Origin: Pyramidobacter piscolens
Lineage (GTDB): Bacteria > Synergistota > Synergistia > Synergistales > Dethiosulfovibrionaceae
NCBI GenBank assembly: GCA_004558205.1
Contig: SFDM01000006.1
Location: forward strand, 1 to 64,000
DNA length: 64,000 nt
Direction: 5' to 3'
Shown: in pieces, positions 1-7,809 of the stretch
Layout: each line of letters begins with the position of its first letter
Numbering within the stretch: the first letter of the stretch is position 1
The notes under the pieces: model-generated
Told to the model about the DNA's origin: nothing
The model's database searches: none
What the model saw: only the letters and a program-made list of their open reading frames with translations
Translations under genes and position numbers: made by a program

Positions 1-150
1 TTTCTATTGAACTGCTGAGCGTTATTTGGCCTTTATTTGGGGTTTACTTTGCGATCCTCTGCGTGACCTTTGCGCCCATTGCGATTCAATCTTTTGCCCC
101 CGCCTTTGCCCCTGCTTTTGAACCGGCTTTTACGCCAGCAGTGCAAGGAG
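1..150. repeat. Dispersed GCGCAAAGG-type repeat, copy A (partial)
   Basis: Contains CCTTTGCGCCCATTGCG followed by ATTCAATCTTTTG, and then GAACCGGCTTTTACGCCAGCAG. The same blocks recur in the same order near 63590-63640. The window edge cuts the copy, so its left boundary is unknown. I see no credible coding region in the first 359 bases. Confidence 0.7.
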
Positions 151-153
151 GCG

Positions 154-271
154 GCGCTCGATAAACGTTCCAGGTGCGAAGAAGCCTTCCCCCGGCCCAA
201 CCAGAGGCGTACGTTTGTACGGTGAGGATTGGGCCGGGGAAGGGTTCGAGCAGCTGGGACGTTTAGCGAGT
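154..271. repeat. Long imperfect inverted repeat
   Basis: The left arm (about 154-202) and right arm (about 228-271) are complementary over more than 40 bases with interruptions. CGCTCGATAAACGTTCCAG faces CTGGGACGTTTAGCGAG, and CCTTCCCCCGGCCCAA faces TTGGGCCGGGGAAGG. A loop of about 25 bases separates them. The right-arm end, GCAGCTGGGACGTTTAGCGAG, also occurs at 63642-63662 without the left arm. It may be a MITE-like insertion or a structured RNA. Confidence 0.6.
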
Positions 272-309
272 GACACCGGTAAATGGCAATTTTAGCTCTA
301 AGCGCGAAA

Positions 310-341
310 GAGCCCGAAGGCACGCCTTCGGGCTCTTTTGT
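310..341 (+). terminator. Rho-independent terminator
   Basis: GAGCCCGAAGG pairs with CCTTCGGGCTC across a 4-base loop and is followed by TTTTGTT on the plus strand. The minus-strand side has only a weak T run, so it serves the convergent permease gene less well. Confidence 0.65.
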
Positions 342-359
342 TATTCCAGGATGGTTGCG

Positions 360-1724
360 TTAATCTCTGAAACCGCGTTCCTCGCGGGTTCCGGGGATCA
401 GGTTGTCCAAGATGCAGGCCGAGATGCCCGCCACAGCCATGGACGTCTTGCCGAGAGCCCAGAGGATCTGTCCGGGGACGCCCCAGGCGAAGAACAGGGC
501 CTGCTGCTTGTTGACCCAGGCAGGAAGGCCCAGGGCCATCAGGAACGCGAAGCCAACGATCATCACATTGCGCTGGAGGTACATGTCGGCGCGCAGAAGA
601 GCCTGGATGCCCAGAGCGCCGATGCAGCCGAACAGCGCGATATAGCAGCCGCCGATGATAGGCGAAGGAATGGTGGCCACCAGCGCGCCCAGCTTGCCCA
701 CCATGCTCATGCCGATCAGCAGGATCGCGCCCACGCGCACCACCCAGCGGGAGGCCACGCCGGTCAGGCCGATCAGGCCGATGTTCTCGGTGTAGGACGT
801 GCAGGCCACGGCGCCGGTAATTCCGCCGAACATGCAGCCCAGCCCCTCGGCGCGGATGCCGCGGCTGATCTGCTGCTCCGTAGGGTCGGGAAGGTTTGCG
901 GCGTTGCAGACGTTGAAGTAGTCGCCGATGCTCTCAAGGATGACCGAAAAGAATCCCGCCATGATCGCGCCAAAAGCCACAAGGCTGAACTTGGGCATGC
1001 CCCAGGGCGCGAAGCCGGTGAATTGGAACCATTTGGCCGCGTTCACGTTGTCAAGGCCGATATAAACGGGATGCCCGGGCTGGAAGACGCCGGTTCTGCT
1101 GAGGACAAAACAGCCCAGCCAGACGATGACCACGCTCAGAAGCACCGAGAAGATGTTGATGAACTTGCCCTTGATGCCGAGCCCGAAAATGAAGATCAAA
1201 GCCACGACACAGAGCGACGCAGGCCAGTAGTTCGCGGCATTGAAGCTGATCGCAGTATCGGCCAGCGAGAAGCCTATAGCCATAATGGTGGTTCCCACGG
1301 TCAGAGGCCCCACGAAGCGGCGGATCTTTCCGACCAGGCCAAGCTGCCCCAAAAGCACAAGGCACACGCCGCCGGCGATCAGGGAGCCTCCCACATACTG
1401 CATGATCACTTCCGGCCCCTGAGCCGCATAAAGCCCCACGATCGTCATGATCGGAGGGATAAAGCTGAAACTAGACCCCTGAACAATAGGCAGGCCGGAG
1501 CCAAAGGAGCTGGTCTGAAGCAGCGTGCAAACGCCCATCGCAAAATAAACGCAGGAAATGAAAAAACCGATTTGCGCCTGGCTCATGCCCATCGCAGGGC
1601 CAAAGATCAGAGGGACCAGCGTGGTCGCGCCGAAGAGCGTGAGCACGTGCTGGGCACCTGCAAGCAGCAAGACAGGCAGCGAGGGGACATCGTCAACGCC
1701 ATAGACAAGTTCTTTTCGAGCCAT
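360..1724 (-). CDS. NCS2-family nucleobase:cation symporter (uracil/xanthine permease)
   Basis: A 454-residue polytopic inner-membrane protein of the NCS2/UraA family, which imports uracil, xanthine or uric acid with a cation. The QGSSFSFIPP segment near residues 82-91 and the ESIGDYF segment near residues 265-271 match the family's substrate-site helices, and the length is typical. A GGAGGTG ribosome binding site lies 8 bases before the ATG, and a TATAAT -10 box is at 1761-1766 on the minus strand. The gene stands alone, so uracil cannot be distinguished from xanthine. A second, different purine-type permease is at 56404-57519. Confidence 0.88.
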   Translation of the reverse strand: MARKELVYGVDDVPSLPVLLLAGAQHVLTLFGATTLVPLIFGPAMGMSQAQIGFFISCVYFAMGVCTLLQTSSFGSGLPIVQGSSFSFIPPIMTIVGLYAAQGPEVIMQYVGGSLIAGGVCLVLLGQLGLVGKIRRFVGPLTVGTTIMAIGFSLADTAISFNAANYWPASLCVVALIFIFGLGIKGKFINIFSVLLSVVIVWLGCFVLSRTGVFQPGHPVYIGLDNVNAAKWFQFTGFAPWGMPKFSLVAFGAIMAGFFSVILESIGDYFNVCNAANLPDPTEQQISRGIRAEGLGCMFGGITGAVACTSYTENIGLIGLTGVASRWVVRVGAILLIGMSMVGKLGALVATIPSPIIGGCYIALFGCIGALGIQALLRADMYLQRNVMIVGFAFLMALGLPAWVNKQQALFFAWGVPGQILWALGKTSMAVAGISACILDNLIPGTREERGFRD

Positions 1725-1904
1725 CTAAAAAACACCTCCACAAGATTTCGTGCTGGGAGGATTATAACACAGATTTGTGAAACCGGTTGCATAAATTTTG
1801 TTTTTTATTTCGTCCCATAAAACAAAAGGAGTTTCTCCTGAATCGGGGGGAAGGGGCCAGAAGCCGCACGTTCCCGCCGACGGAAGAAGAAGCTCCTTTC
1901 GCCG

Positions 1905-2360
1905 CTAGCGCACCCTTATAAAGACGCCCGTCGTCCCGCCGTCGTAGACGTCGGCGTCGGAGGACGTAACGTCGGAGCGCAGGCCGTTGGAAGCCGCCAT
2001 GCCTTTGAGGCGTTCCCTCACGCCCGACGCAGCGGAGGCAATCTTGCAGCCCACAAACCACTGCTCTTCCAACTCGCCCGCCTTAAACTCGTACTGATCG
2101 CCCTTGAGTTTTTCGGGAGCGCTGACGTAGGCTTTCAGCTTCGAAATGTCAGGAGAGAGGACAGTTCCAAGATTGTCGGCATAATAAAGCCCGGCCGCCA
2201 GTTTCAAGCTATGGAGATCGGTCACGATGCGAGTCGCCTCGGCTTTGTCGGTGCTCGCCCCCATGGTCAGCATCATGGCGCTGGAAAGAATGCCGATGAT
2301 AGCCACCACAATCAACAGTTCTATCAGCGTAAAACCTGGATCTTTCCTTTTTCCTCTCAC
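1905..2360 (-). CDS. Type IV pilin/pseudopilin-like prepilin
   Basis: A 151-residue protein whose N-terminus has the class III prepilin signal: a short basic leader, the cleavage-site Gly before FTLIELLIVVAIIGIL, and Glu at position 5 of the mature protein. This is the N-methylation motif processed by PilD-type peptidases. The C-terminal part is small, polar and not recognised, as in GspG/PilA-like minor subunits. It follows tsaD by 6 bases, so it is probably co-transcribed with the murJ-tsaD group. No other pilus gene is in the window. Confidence 0.85.
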   Translation of the reverse strand: MRGKRKDPGFTLIELLIVVAIIGILSSAMMLTMGASTDKAEATRIVTDLHSLKLAAGLYYADNLGTVLSPDISKLKAYVSAPEKLKGDQYEFKAGELEEQWFVGCKIASAASGVRERLKGMAASNGLRSDVTSSDADVYDGGTTGVFIRVR

Positions 2361-2366
2361 AGAAGA

Positions 2367-3395
2367 TCAACTCCCCTTTTCTTCAAAATCAAGCGACGGA
2401 TCGGGCGACAGGCCGATGGAACTTATGCGCCCGCTTTGATAGGCGGCGTATCCCGCCGCAGCGATCATCACCGCGTTATCGGTGCAGAACATTCGGGACG
2501 GCAAAAAAGCCCGCCAGCCTTGATGTTCGGCCACGGCTTTTCTGAAAGCGCTGTTCGCAGCCACGCCGCCCGATATGGCGACGCGCCGGATACCCGTCAG
2601 CTCCACGGCACTTTCAAGGCGGGCCGCCAGGGTTCGCACGACCGTAGACTGAAAGGAAGCGCAGAAGTCCTCCAGAGGCACCTCGCCCGTCTCGCGCAGT
2701 TTTTTCACCTGGGTGATGGCCGCCGTTTTCAAGCCGCTGAAACTAAAATTCAGACCTTCCACGGAACGAAGGGACAGAGGAAACTTGAAAGCGTCGGGAT
2801 TTCCCGACGCAGCCAGTTTGTCGATGACCGGCCCCCCGGGATAGGGAAGGCCCAGCACCTTGGCCACCTTGTCGAAGGCCTCCCCGGCGGCGTCGTCCTG
2901 GGTGGTTCCGAGGATTTCGTAGCTGCCTGAAGCCTTGACGAGCACAATTTCAGTGTGTCCGCCCGAGACGACCATGCACAGGAACGGAAAATCCAAGTCG
3001 GCGTGATCCACCATGTTGGCGTAGATGTGCCCCTCCAGGTGATTCACGCCAATCAGAGGCACGTTCCACACCTGGGCCAGGGCTTTCGCCGTCATGACTC
3101 CCACCAGCAGCGAGCCCATCAGCCCTGGCCCCTGGGTCACGGCGATCAGGCTGATCTGCCCTGCGGGGTCCTCCACCTTTCCCTCGGCCAGAACCTCCTT
3201 CAGCAAGGGGACGATGGCTTCAAGATGCATCCGCGACGCGTATTCCGGGACCACGCCTCCGAAAGCCGCGTGGCGTTCCGTCTGGCTGGAGATCTTCCAG
3301 CTCAGGATCGTCCGGGGGCCGTCCAGAAGCGCGATGGACGTGTCGTCACAGCTGCTCTCCACGCCGAGAGTCAGAAAAGGCGTTAGTGGGAGCAT
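2367..3395 (-). CDS. tsaD: tRNA N6-adenosine threonylcarbamoyltransferase
   Basis: A 342-residue protein that transfers threonylcarbamoyl to A37 of ANN-decoding tRNAs. It has the opening GVESSCDDTS motif, the metal-binding HLEGH motif near residue 120, and the SGGHTE and GLPYPGG segments of Kae1/TsaD proteins. The open frame extends 48 codons upstream, but homology begins at the ATG at 3395, which gives the usual family length. That start overlaps the stop of the upstream zinc-ribbon gene by 13 bases, suggesting translational coupling. It sits in a minus-strand operon below murJ. Confidence 0.95.
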   Translation of the reverse strand: MLPLTPFLTLGVESSCDDTSIALLDGPRTILSWKISSQTERHAAFGGVVPEYASRMHLEAIVPLLKEVLAEGKVEDPAGQISLIAVTQGPGLMGSLLVGVMTAKALAQVWNVPLIGVNHLEGHIYANMVDHADLDFPFLCMVVSGGHTEIVLVKASGSYEILGTTQDDAAGEAFDKVAKVLGLPYPGGPVIDKLAASGNPDAFKFPLSLRSVEGLNFSFSGLKTAAITQVKKLRETGEVPLEDFCASFQSTVVRTLAARLESAVELTGIRRVAISGGVAANSAFRKAVAEHQGWRAFLPSRMFCTDNAVMIAAAGYAAYQSGRISSIGLSPDPSLDFEEKGS

Positions 3396-3559
3396 CCGTG
3401 ACAGCTGCTGCACGATCCCGTACAGCCGGCCTTTCTTCTCAGGGGTTCTCCCTGTTCGTGGACCAACGCCTTTCCTCCGCATTTGGGGCAGCGCGAAGGG
3501 CGGCTCTCGGTCTTGAAACGTTCGCCGCAGACAACACACTTAAACACATGAAGCGCCAT
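3383..3559 (-). CDS. Small zinc-ribbon protein
   Basis: A 58-residue protein. An N-terminal CVVC pair and a CPKC pair form a zinc ribbon of the FmdB/rubredoxin-like type, followed by a Cys-rich tail (CTGSCSSCHGCSH). AGAGGTG lies 6-8 bases before the ATG, and codon use matches the neighbours. It overlaps the start of tsaD in another frame. Function is unknown. The tail, with four Cys and two His, could bind a second metal. Confidence 0.75.
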   Translation of the reverse strand: MALHVFKCVVCGERFKTESRPSRCPKCGGKALVHEQGEPLRRKAGCTGSCSSCHGCSH

Positions 3560-3565
3560 AAATCT

Positions 3566-4105
3566 TCACCTCTTAGGAATATTGAGCGTTACGGAAAGGT
3601 CTCCGTAACTGAATTTCAAAGTTTTGCCCGGCCGCGTCAAGGTTCTGGGAACTCCGAAAGCCAGCACGTCCTCGGTGCCTTTCGGAAGATTTCCCGTTTC
3701 CGCGGAGAGCAAGCTGGAAAGCACGTACTTTTTTTCCAGCGGCTCGTCGTTAACCTTCAGGAGCGCCGGGTCGAAGGTCCAGCGGTTGACCGCGCGATAA
3801 ACCAGAATCACCAGATCGCACTTCGCTTTTGAAGCCTTATCGATATATTGGGCGTTCCAGACAATCTGTTCGGGGAAGTTGTCAGGCTGAGAATAAATCC
3901 GTCCCGCGAGAACCCTGTCGACCAACTGAAACACCAGATGCCCTTCGGCGCCGATAACCATATCGCCCAGCTGGCGGCCGCCGATCCACAGAACCGCGCA
4001 GCGCTCCTCGGTCAGTTTCTGATCGCTGACCGGAGCGGCCCACAGAGAACCGCACAACAGGACGGACAGGAGCACACAGAGAAAAGCGCCGAACCTTTTT
4101 TTCAA
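3566..4105 (-). CDS. Exported protein of unknown function
   Basis: A 179-residue protein with a Sec signal peptide (basic KKR, hydrophobic core, AWA-type cleavage region near residues 22-25). I chose the TTG start at 4105 because AGAGGTGA lies 5 bases upstream and the signal peptide begins right after it. The ATG farther upstream (4333) lies inside murJ. The mature part has two Cys, about 40 residues apart, and no family I recognise. It follows murJ by 5 bases and precedes the zinc-ribbon gene by 6, so it belongs to the same operon and probably acts in the periplasm. Confidence 0.75.
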   Translation of the reverse strand: MKKRFGAFLCVLLSVLLCGSLWAAPVSDQKLTEERCAVLWIGGRQLGDMVIGAEGHLVFQLVDRVLAGRIYSQPDNFPEQIVWNAQYIDKASKAKCDLVILVYRAVNRWTFDPALLKVNDEPLEKKYVLSSLLSAETGNLPKGTEDVLAFGVPRTLTRPGKTLKFSYGDLSVTLNIPKR

Positions 4106-4110
4106 CGAAA

Positions 4111-5670
4111 TCACCTCTTCTTTTTTTTCAGAGCCTGGAAAATCAGCTTCCATTCCCCGCAGTGCAGTTTCAGCGTCATAGCTCCGTACAGAAGAGCACA
4201 GAGCCCTCCCACTCCGAACAGCCAGAGCCCGCGGAGCGCCAGAGAAGCCGAGGCGGGATAGGGGAGGAACCGGCGCACCGCCGCCCCCGCAAGGAGCATG
4301 GTCAGCGTGCACAGAAAAACCTTGAAGCCCCATCGCGCCGAAAAGAGCCTTAGGGGCCCCCTCATCGAACGGCGCAGCAAGCTCAGGCCCACGCAGCTGG
4401 ACAGAGTGAAGGCCAAGGACCCCGCCAGAGCGATGCCTTCAAGCTTCATTGAAGAAATCAGCAGAACGCTGAAGACCAGAATCCCCGCCACGTTTGAAGC
4501 CGTCACCGCCATAGCCTGCCGCGGCAGCGACCGCGCGAAGAGCGCCCGCATCACTACGGTGGAACAAGCCATGCCGGGCAAAGCGATGGACGAATAGAAA
4601 AGCGTCGCCGAAGTTCCCCGCCATGCCTCGGCGCCAAAGGCGCCACGGAAAAACAGGAAGTGGACGATTTCCCCCGACAGGAGCATCATACCCGCTGAAA
4701 CAGGCACGATGACAAACAGAGAAAAGCGCAGAGCGTCCTTCAGCGTCTCCGCAAAAGCCTCTTCCCCCAAGGAAACGCACCGTGAAAGCTCCGGCAGAAC
4801 CGCCTGAGAAATCGCGATGACCACCAGCCCCAGAGGAAGCTGGATAACCCGGTTGGCGTAGTTCAGCATCGAGATGGAGCCGTCGGACAGAAAGGAGCCA
4901 AAAAGCCGCGAAAGCACCGGATTCAGCTGATTCAGCGACAACCCGGCCGCATAGGGGAGAAAAAGGCGCAGCATGCGCCGCAGTTCGGGATCTTTCCAGT
5001 CAGGAACCGCGGGCACAAGAAGCATGTTTTTTTTCTTCGCCGCCCAGACCCACTGAAAGGCAAGGTTCGCGGCGCCGCCCAGAAGAACGGCCCAGACGAG
5101 GCTTTCAATACCGAGGCTTGACGCGAACAGAACCGCCGTCATAATATAGATAGCGTTGCTGAGCGCCGGCGCGAGGGCCGGGACAAAAAAGCAGTTCATG
5201 CTGTTCAAGGCTCCCATGGCGAGAGCGGCCGCGGAAATAATCAGAAGAAAGGGAAAAAGCTGCCGCGTCAGCGAAACGGCCATGGCCGACTTTTCAGCGT
5301 CAAAACCGGGAGCGATCAGAGCAATCAGCTGCGGGCTGAAGAGGATCCCCAGAAGAACCGCCGCGCCGGCAGCCGCCGAGATGACCGTCAGCGCCTGCCG
5401 CGCCAGCCCCTCGGCCCGGCTGCGCCCGTCACGCTCCAACACCTGGGAAAAGACGGGAACGAAAGCGGCCGAGAGAGCCCCTTCCGCGAGAAGCTGACGG
5501 CCGAGATTGGCGATCGTGTAGGCGACAAAAAAGGCGTCAAGCGAGCGTCCCGCGCCAAAAAACGCCGCCGTTATCACTTCCCTCAGCAGGCCAAGAACCC
5601 TGCTTGCGAGAGTGCCCACCATCATGGTAAGGGCATTGCGGATCATATTTCCTGACTTCACGGCTGCCAT
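4111..5670 (-). CDS. murJ: Lipid II flippase MurJ
   Basis: A 519-residue inner-membrane protein of the MOP/MVF family, which flips lipid-linked peptidoglycan precursor to the periplasmic face. The N-terminal block (SRVLGLLREVITAAFFGAG), the QLFPFL segment and about 14 hydrophobic helices match MurJ, and the length is normal. It heads a minus-strand group of murJ, exported protein, zinc ribbon, tsaD and pilin, with gaps of 6 bases or less or overlaps. It is divergent from the protease gene at 5748. Confidence 0.94.
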   Translation of the reverse strand: MAAVKSGNMIRNALTMMVGTLASRVLGLLREVITAAFFGAGRSLDAFFVAYTIANLGRQLLAEGALSAAFVPVFSQVLERDGRSRAEGLARQALTVISAAAGAAVLLGILFSPQLIALIAPGFDAEKSAMAVSLTRQLFPFLLIISAAALAMGALNSMNCFFVPALAPALSNAIYIMTAVLFASSLGIESLVWAVLLGGAANLAFQWVWAAKKKNMLLVPAVPDWKDPELRRMLRLFLPYAAGLSLNQLNPVLSRLFGSFLSDGSISMLNYANRVIQLPLGLVVIAISQAVLPELSRCVSLGEEAFAETLKDALRFSLFVIVPVSAGMMLLSGEIVHFLFFRGAFGAEAWRGTSATLFYSSIALPGMACSTVVMRALFARSLPRQAMAVTASNVAGILVFSVLLISSMKLEGIALAGSLAFTLSSCVGLSLLRRSMRGPLRLFSARWGFKVFLCTLTMLLAGAAVRRFLPYPASASLALRGLWLFGVGGLCALLYGAMTLKLHCGEWKLIFQALKKKKR

Positions 5671-5747
5671 AAAATCCTCCCGCCACCGAGTTAAAAGAAC
5701 CCCACAAAAAAAGACTCTCTATTTTCACGCAAAGGAGCGTGTCCTCC

Positions 5748-6209
5748 ATGGTACACACCACTGTATGGGGCATTGGAAACCCCCTGCTGAAAGACGACGC
5801 CGCCGGCCTGGAGATCATCCGCCAGCTTTCGCTCATGGAGCCGCGGGGCTTTTCCCTGCGCAGCTGCGAGCTGGCGCCGGCAAATTATCTGGCGACGCTG
5901 AAACGAGAGCGTCCCCTCAGATTTTACCTCGCCGACGCCGCCGACATGGGCCTCACGCCGGGAAACCTCCGGCGATTTCCGCTGGAACGCATCGCAGACC
6001 CATCTCTCACAAGCCACGACCTGCCGCTGAACCTGCTTCTTGAAACGGTCCTGGAAAGCGGGACGCGGTCATGGGTCGTCGCCGTCCAGCCCGAAGATAC
6101 GGGCTTCGGTACGGAGCTCAGCCCCTGCGTCGCCGCCGCGGTACAGAAGGCGGCACGGCTCATCGCCGAAGGCCGGGCCGAAGATATCCCCGAACTGGAG
6201 GAGGCCTGA
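5748..6209 (+). CDS. Hydrogenase maturation endopeptidase-like protein
   Basis: A 153-residue protein of the HycI/HyaD-type protease family, which removes the C-terminal tail of [NiFe]-hydrogenase large subunits. It has the GIGNPLLKDDAAG motif (residues about 8-20), including the Asp pair used for nickel sensing, and a second conserved Asp in ADAADMG. AAGGAG lies 10 bases before the ATG at 5748; a GTG at 5739 is too close to it. No hydrogenase structural gene is in the window, so its target is encoded elsewhere. Confidence 0.8.
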   Translation: MVHTTVWGIGNPLLKDDAAGLEIIRQLSLMEPRGFSLRSCELAPANYLATLKRERPLRFYLADAADMGLTPGNLRRFPLERIADPSLTSHDLPLNLLLETVLESGTRSWVVAVQPEDTGFGTELSPCVAAAVQKAARLIAEGRAEDIPELEEA

Positions 6210-6239
6210 TCCCAGCGAGGTTTTCCACCCCCTGTTCCG

Positions 6240-6971
6240 CTAGAAGGTAAAGGAACTGCCCAGATAATATTTCCGCGCGATCTCGCTCTCGGCCACTTCG
6301 GCAGGGGTCCCCTGCACCACTATTTCGCCGCGGTGGATCAGATAGGCCCTATCGGTGATCGCCAGCGTGTCGCGCACGTTGTGGTCTGTGATCATAATGC
6401 CGTAGCCCTTGGCTTTCAGCGCCACGATGATCTGCTGGATATCGTAGACAGCGATGGGGTCGATGCCGGCAAAGGGCTCGTCAAGCAGGATAAAATCAGG
6501 CTTGATCGCCAAAGTTCGGGCTATTTCAACGCGGCGGCGCTCGCCGCCCGAAAGGGCATAGCCCTGGACGTTGGCGAGATTGGTCAGGCCGAACTCCTCG
6601 AGAAGGCCGTCCACAATCTCAGCGCGCTGCGCCAGAGGCATATTCTGCTCTTCCAGAACAATCTCGATGTTCTCGCGAACCGAGATATTGCGAAAAACCG
6701 ACGCTTCCTGCGGCAGATAGCCCACCCCCCGGCGCGCGCGCCTGTAGACGGGCAGCGAGGTGATCTTCTGATCGTCGATGCGGACGGTCCCGGAATCGGG
6801 GACAATCAACCCCACGATCATGTAAAAGCACGTGGTCTTTCCCGCGCCGTTCGGCCCAAGAAGCCCCACAACTTCGCCCATTTTGAAATCGATGTTCACG
6901 TCCACAACCACGTGGCGCTTTCTGAAACTCTTGTTCAGGCCGGTGGCCACCAACTGCTTCGCTTTCGTCAT
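6240..6971 (-). CDS. lptB: LPS export ABC transporter ATP-binding protein
   Basis: A 243-residue ABC ATPase that powers extraction of lipopolysaccharide from the inner membrane. Walker A is at about residues 39-46 (GPNGAGKT), followed by the Q-loop (YLPQEASVF), the LSGGE signature, Walker B (ILLDEPFAGID) and the H-loop region (ITDHNVRD), all in typical LptB form. Its ATG overlaps the stop of the lptA-like gene by 4 bases. The gene implies an outer membrane with LPS. Confidence 0.95.
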   Translation of the reverse strand: MTKAKQLVATGLNKSFRKRHVVVDVNIDFKMGEVVGLLGPNGAGKTTCFYMIVGLIVPDSGTVRIDDQKITSLPVYRRARRGVGYLPQEASVFRNISVRENIEIVLEEQNMPLAQRAEIVDGLLEEFGLTNLANVQGYALSGGERRRVEIARTLAIKPDFILLDEPFAGIDPIAVYDIQQIIVALKAKGYGIMITDHNVRDTLAITDRAYLIHRGEIVVQGTPAEVAESEIARKYYLGSSFTF

Positions 6972-7807
6972 GGCTTTTTGCTCCCTGCGTTCTGGCTGCC
7001 CTTCACCCAGGCACCCTGACGCTTTCCTTTTTGCGCGCTGTTCCCGGCGGGAGCGTTTTTGCCCTTTGACACGTCGACAGTAATGCGCGGCGATCCCTGC
7101 GCTTCAAGCTTTCCCGTAGAGGGGTAGTAAATCAGGTTCCGCGCCGTAATCCGGCGTCCTTTCTGAAGAGCCCTGGCGTTGCCAGTAGCGGTCAGCGAGT
7201 CCTTTTCCCGATTATAGACCAGTCGGTCGCTCCAGATCTCGGTCACGTCGTTTTGCCCGTTGATCTGGTGGATATAGACGTCGCCCGTGCCCACGAAATG
7301 GTGAAGGCCCTGGGCGTCGTAGTCTCCCTGCATCTTTTGGCAAACGAGAAAAAGCTTCCGCTGCGAGTCTTCAAAACGGGTGACGGGAGCGGCGTAAAAA
7401 TTCGGCCCCTTCAGACGGGCCAGCTCCGATATGAGCCGGCGCGTCCCAAAGACCGCGTCCACGCTGCCCGTCATCGTATAATCGCCCTCAGCGACGGAGA
7501 AGTCCGACTCCAGCCGGTCGCAGGTAAAGTCGAGCTTCTCACCCTGATGGGTGCCCCAGCCTTTGACCTTGCTCCACATGCGAGCCTTTTCCGTTTTAGA
7601 GTTCGCCTGGCCGAACTCTGAGGTGATCGTGATATCCAGCCGTTTCAAAGTCACGTTGCCCTGGACTTTAAACTCCCCGCTGACGGTATCGTAATCCATC
7701 ACGTTCGCGCTCAGCTGCGTCTCCGTGGGCTCGGCCGGGAATGCCGGCGCCGCAAAGCTCAGCGCCACGGCAAGAGAAAGAAAGATCCTTTTCGAAGAGA
7801 AAAACAT
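6968..7807 (-). CDS. lptA: LptA/OstA-like LPS transport periplasmic protein
   Basis: A 279-residue protein with a signal peptide (hydrophobic core, cleavage near AFPA at residue 25) and two OstA-type beta-jellyroll repeats. These are recognisable as alternating strands with motifs such as LSANVMDYDTVSGEFKVQGNV and LVYNREKDSLTATGNAR. The family bridges LPS between inner and outer membranes. It is longer than E. coli LptA and has a basic, low-complexity tail (about residues 250-279). It lies directly between the aldolase gene (2-base gap) and lptB (4-base overlap). Confidence 0.85.
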   Translation of the reverse strand: MFFSSKRIFLSLAVALSFAAPAFPAEPTETQLSANVMDYDTVSGEFKVQGNVTLKRLDITITSEFGQANSKTEKARMWSKVKGWGTHQGEKLDFTCDRLESDFSVAEGDYTMTGSVDAVFGTRRLISELARLKGPNFYAAPVTRFEDSQRKLFLVCQKMQGDYDAQGLHHFVGTGDVYIHQINGQNDVTEIWSDRLVYNREKDSLTATGNARALQKGRRITARNLIYYPSTGKLEAQGSPRITVDVSKGKNAPAGNSAQKGKRQGAWVKGSQNAGSKKP

Positions 7808-7809
7808 TC

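Noticed and set aside
270..1820. Long plus-strand open frame of 516 codons opposite the nucleobase permease
   Set aside because: It is rich in Ala, Asp, His and Arg, the pattern of an antisense frame of a GC-rich gene. The minus-strand frame has clear NCS2 motifs.
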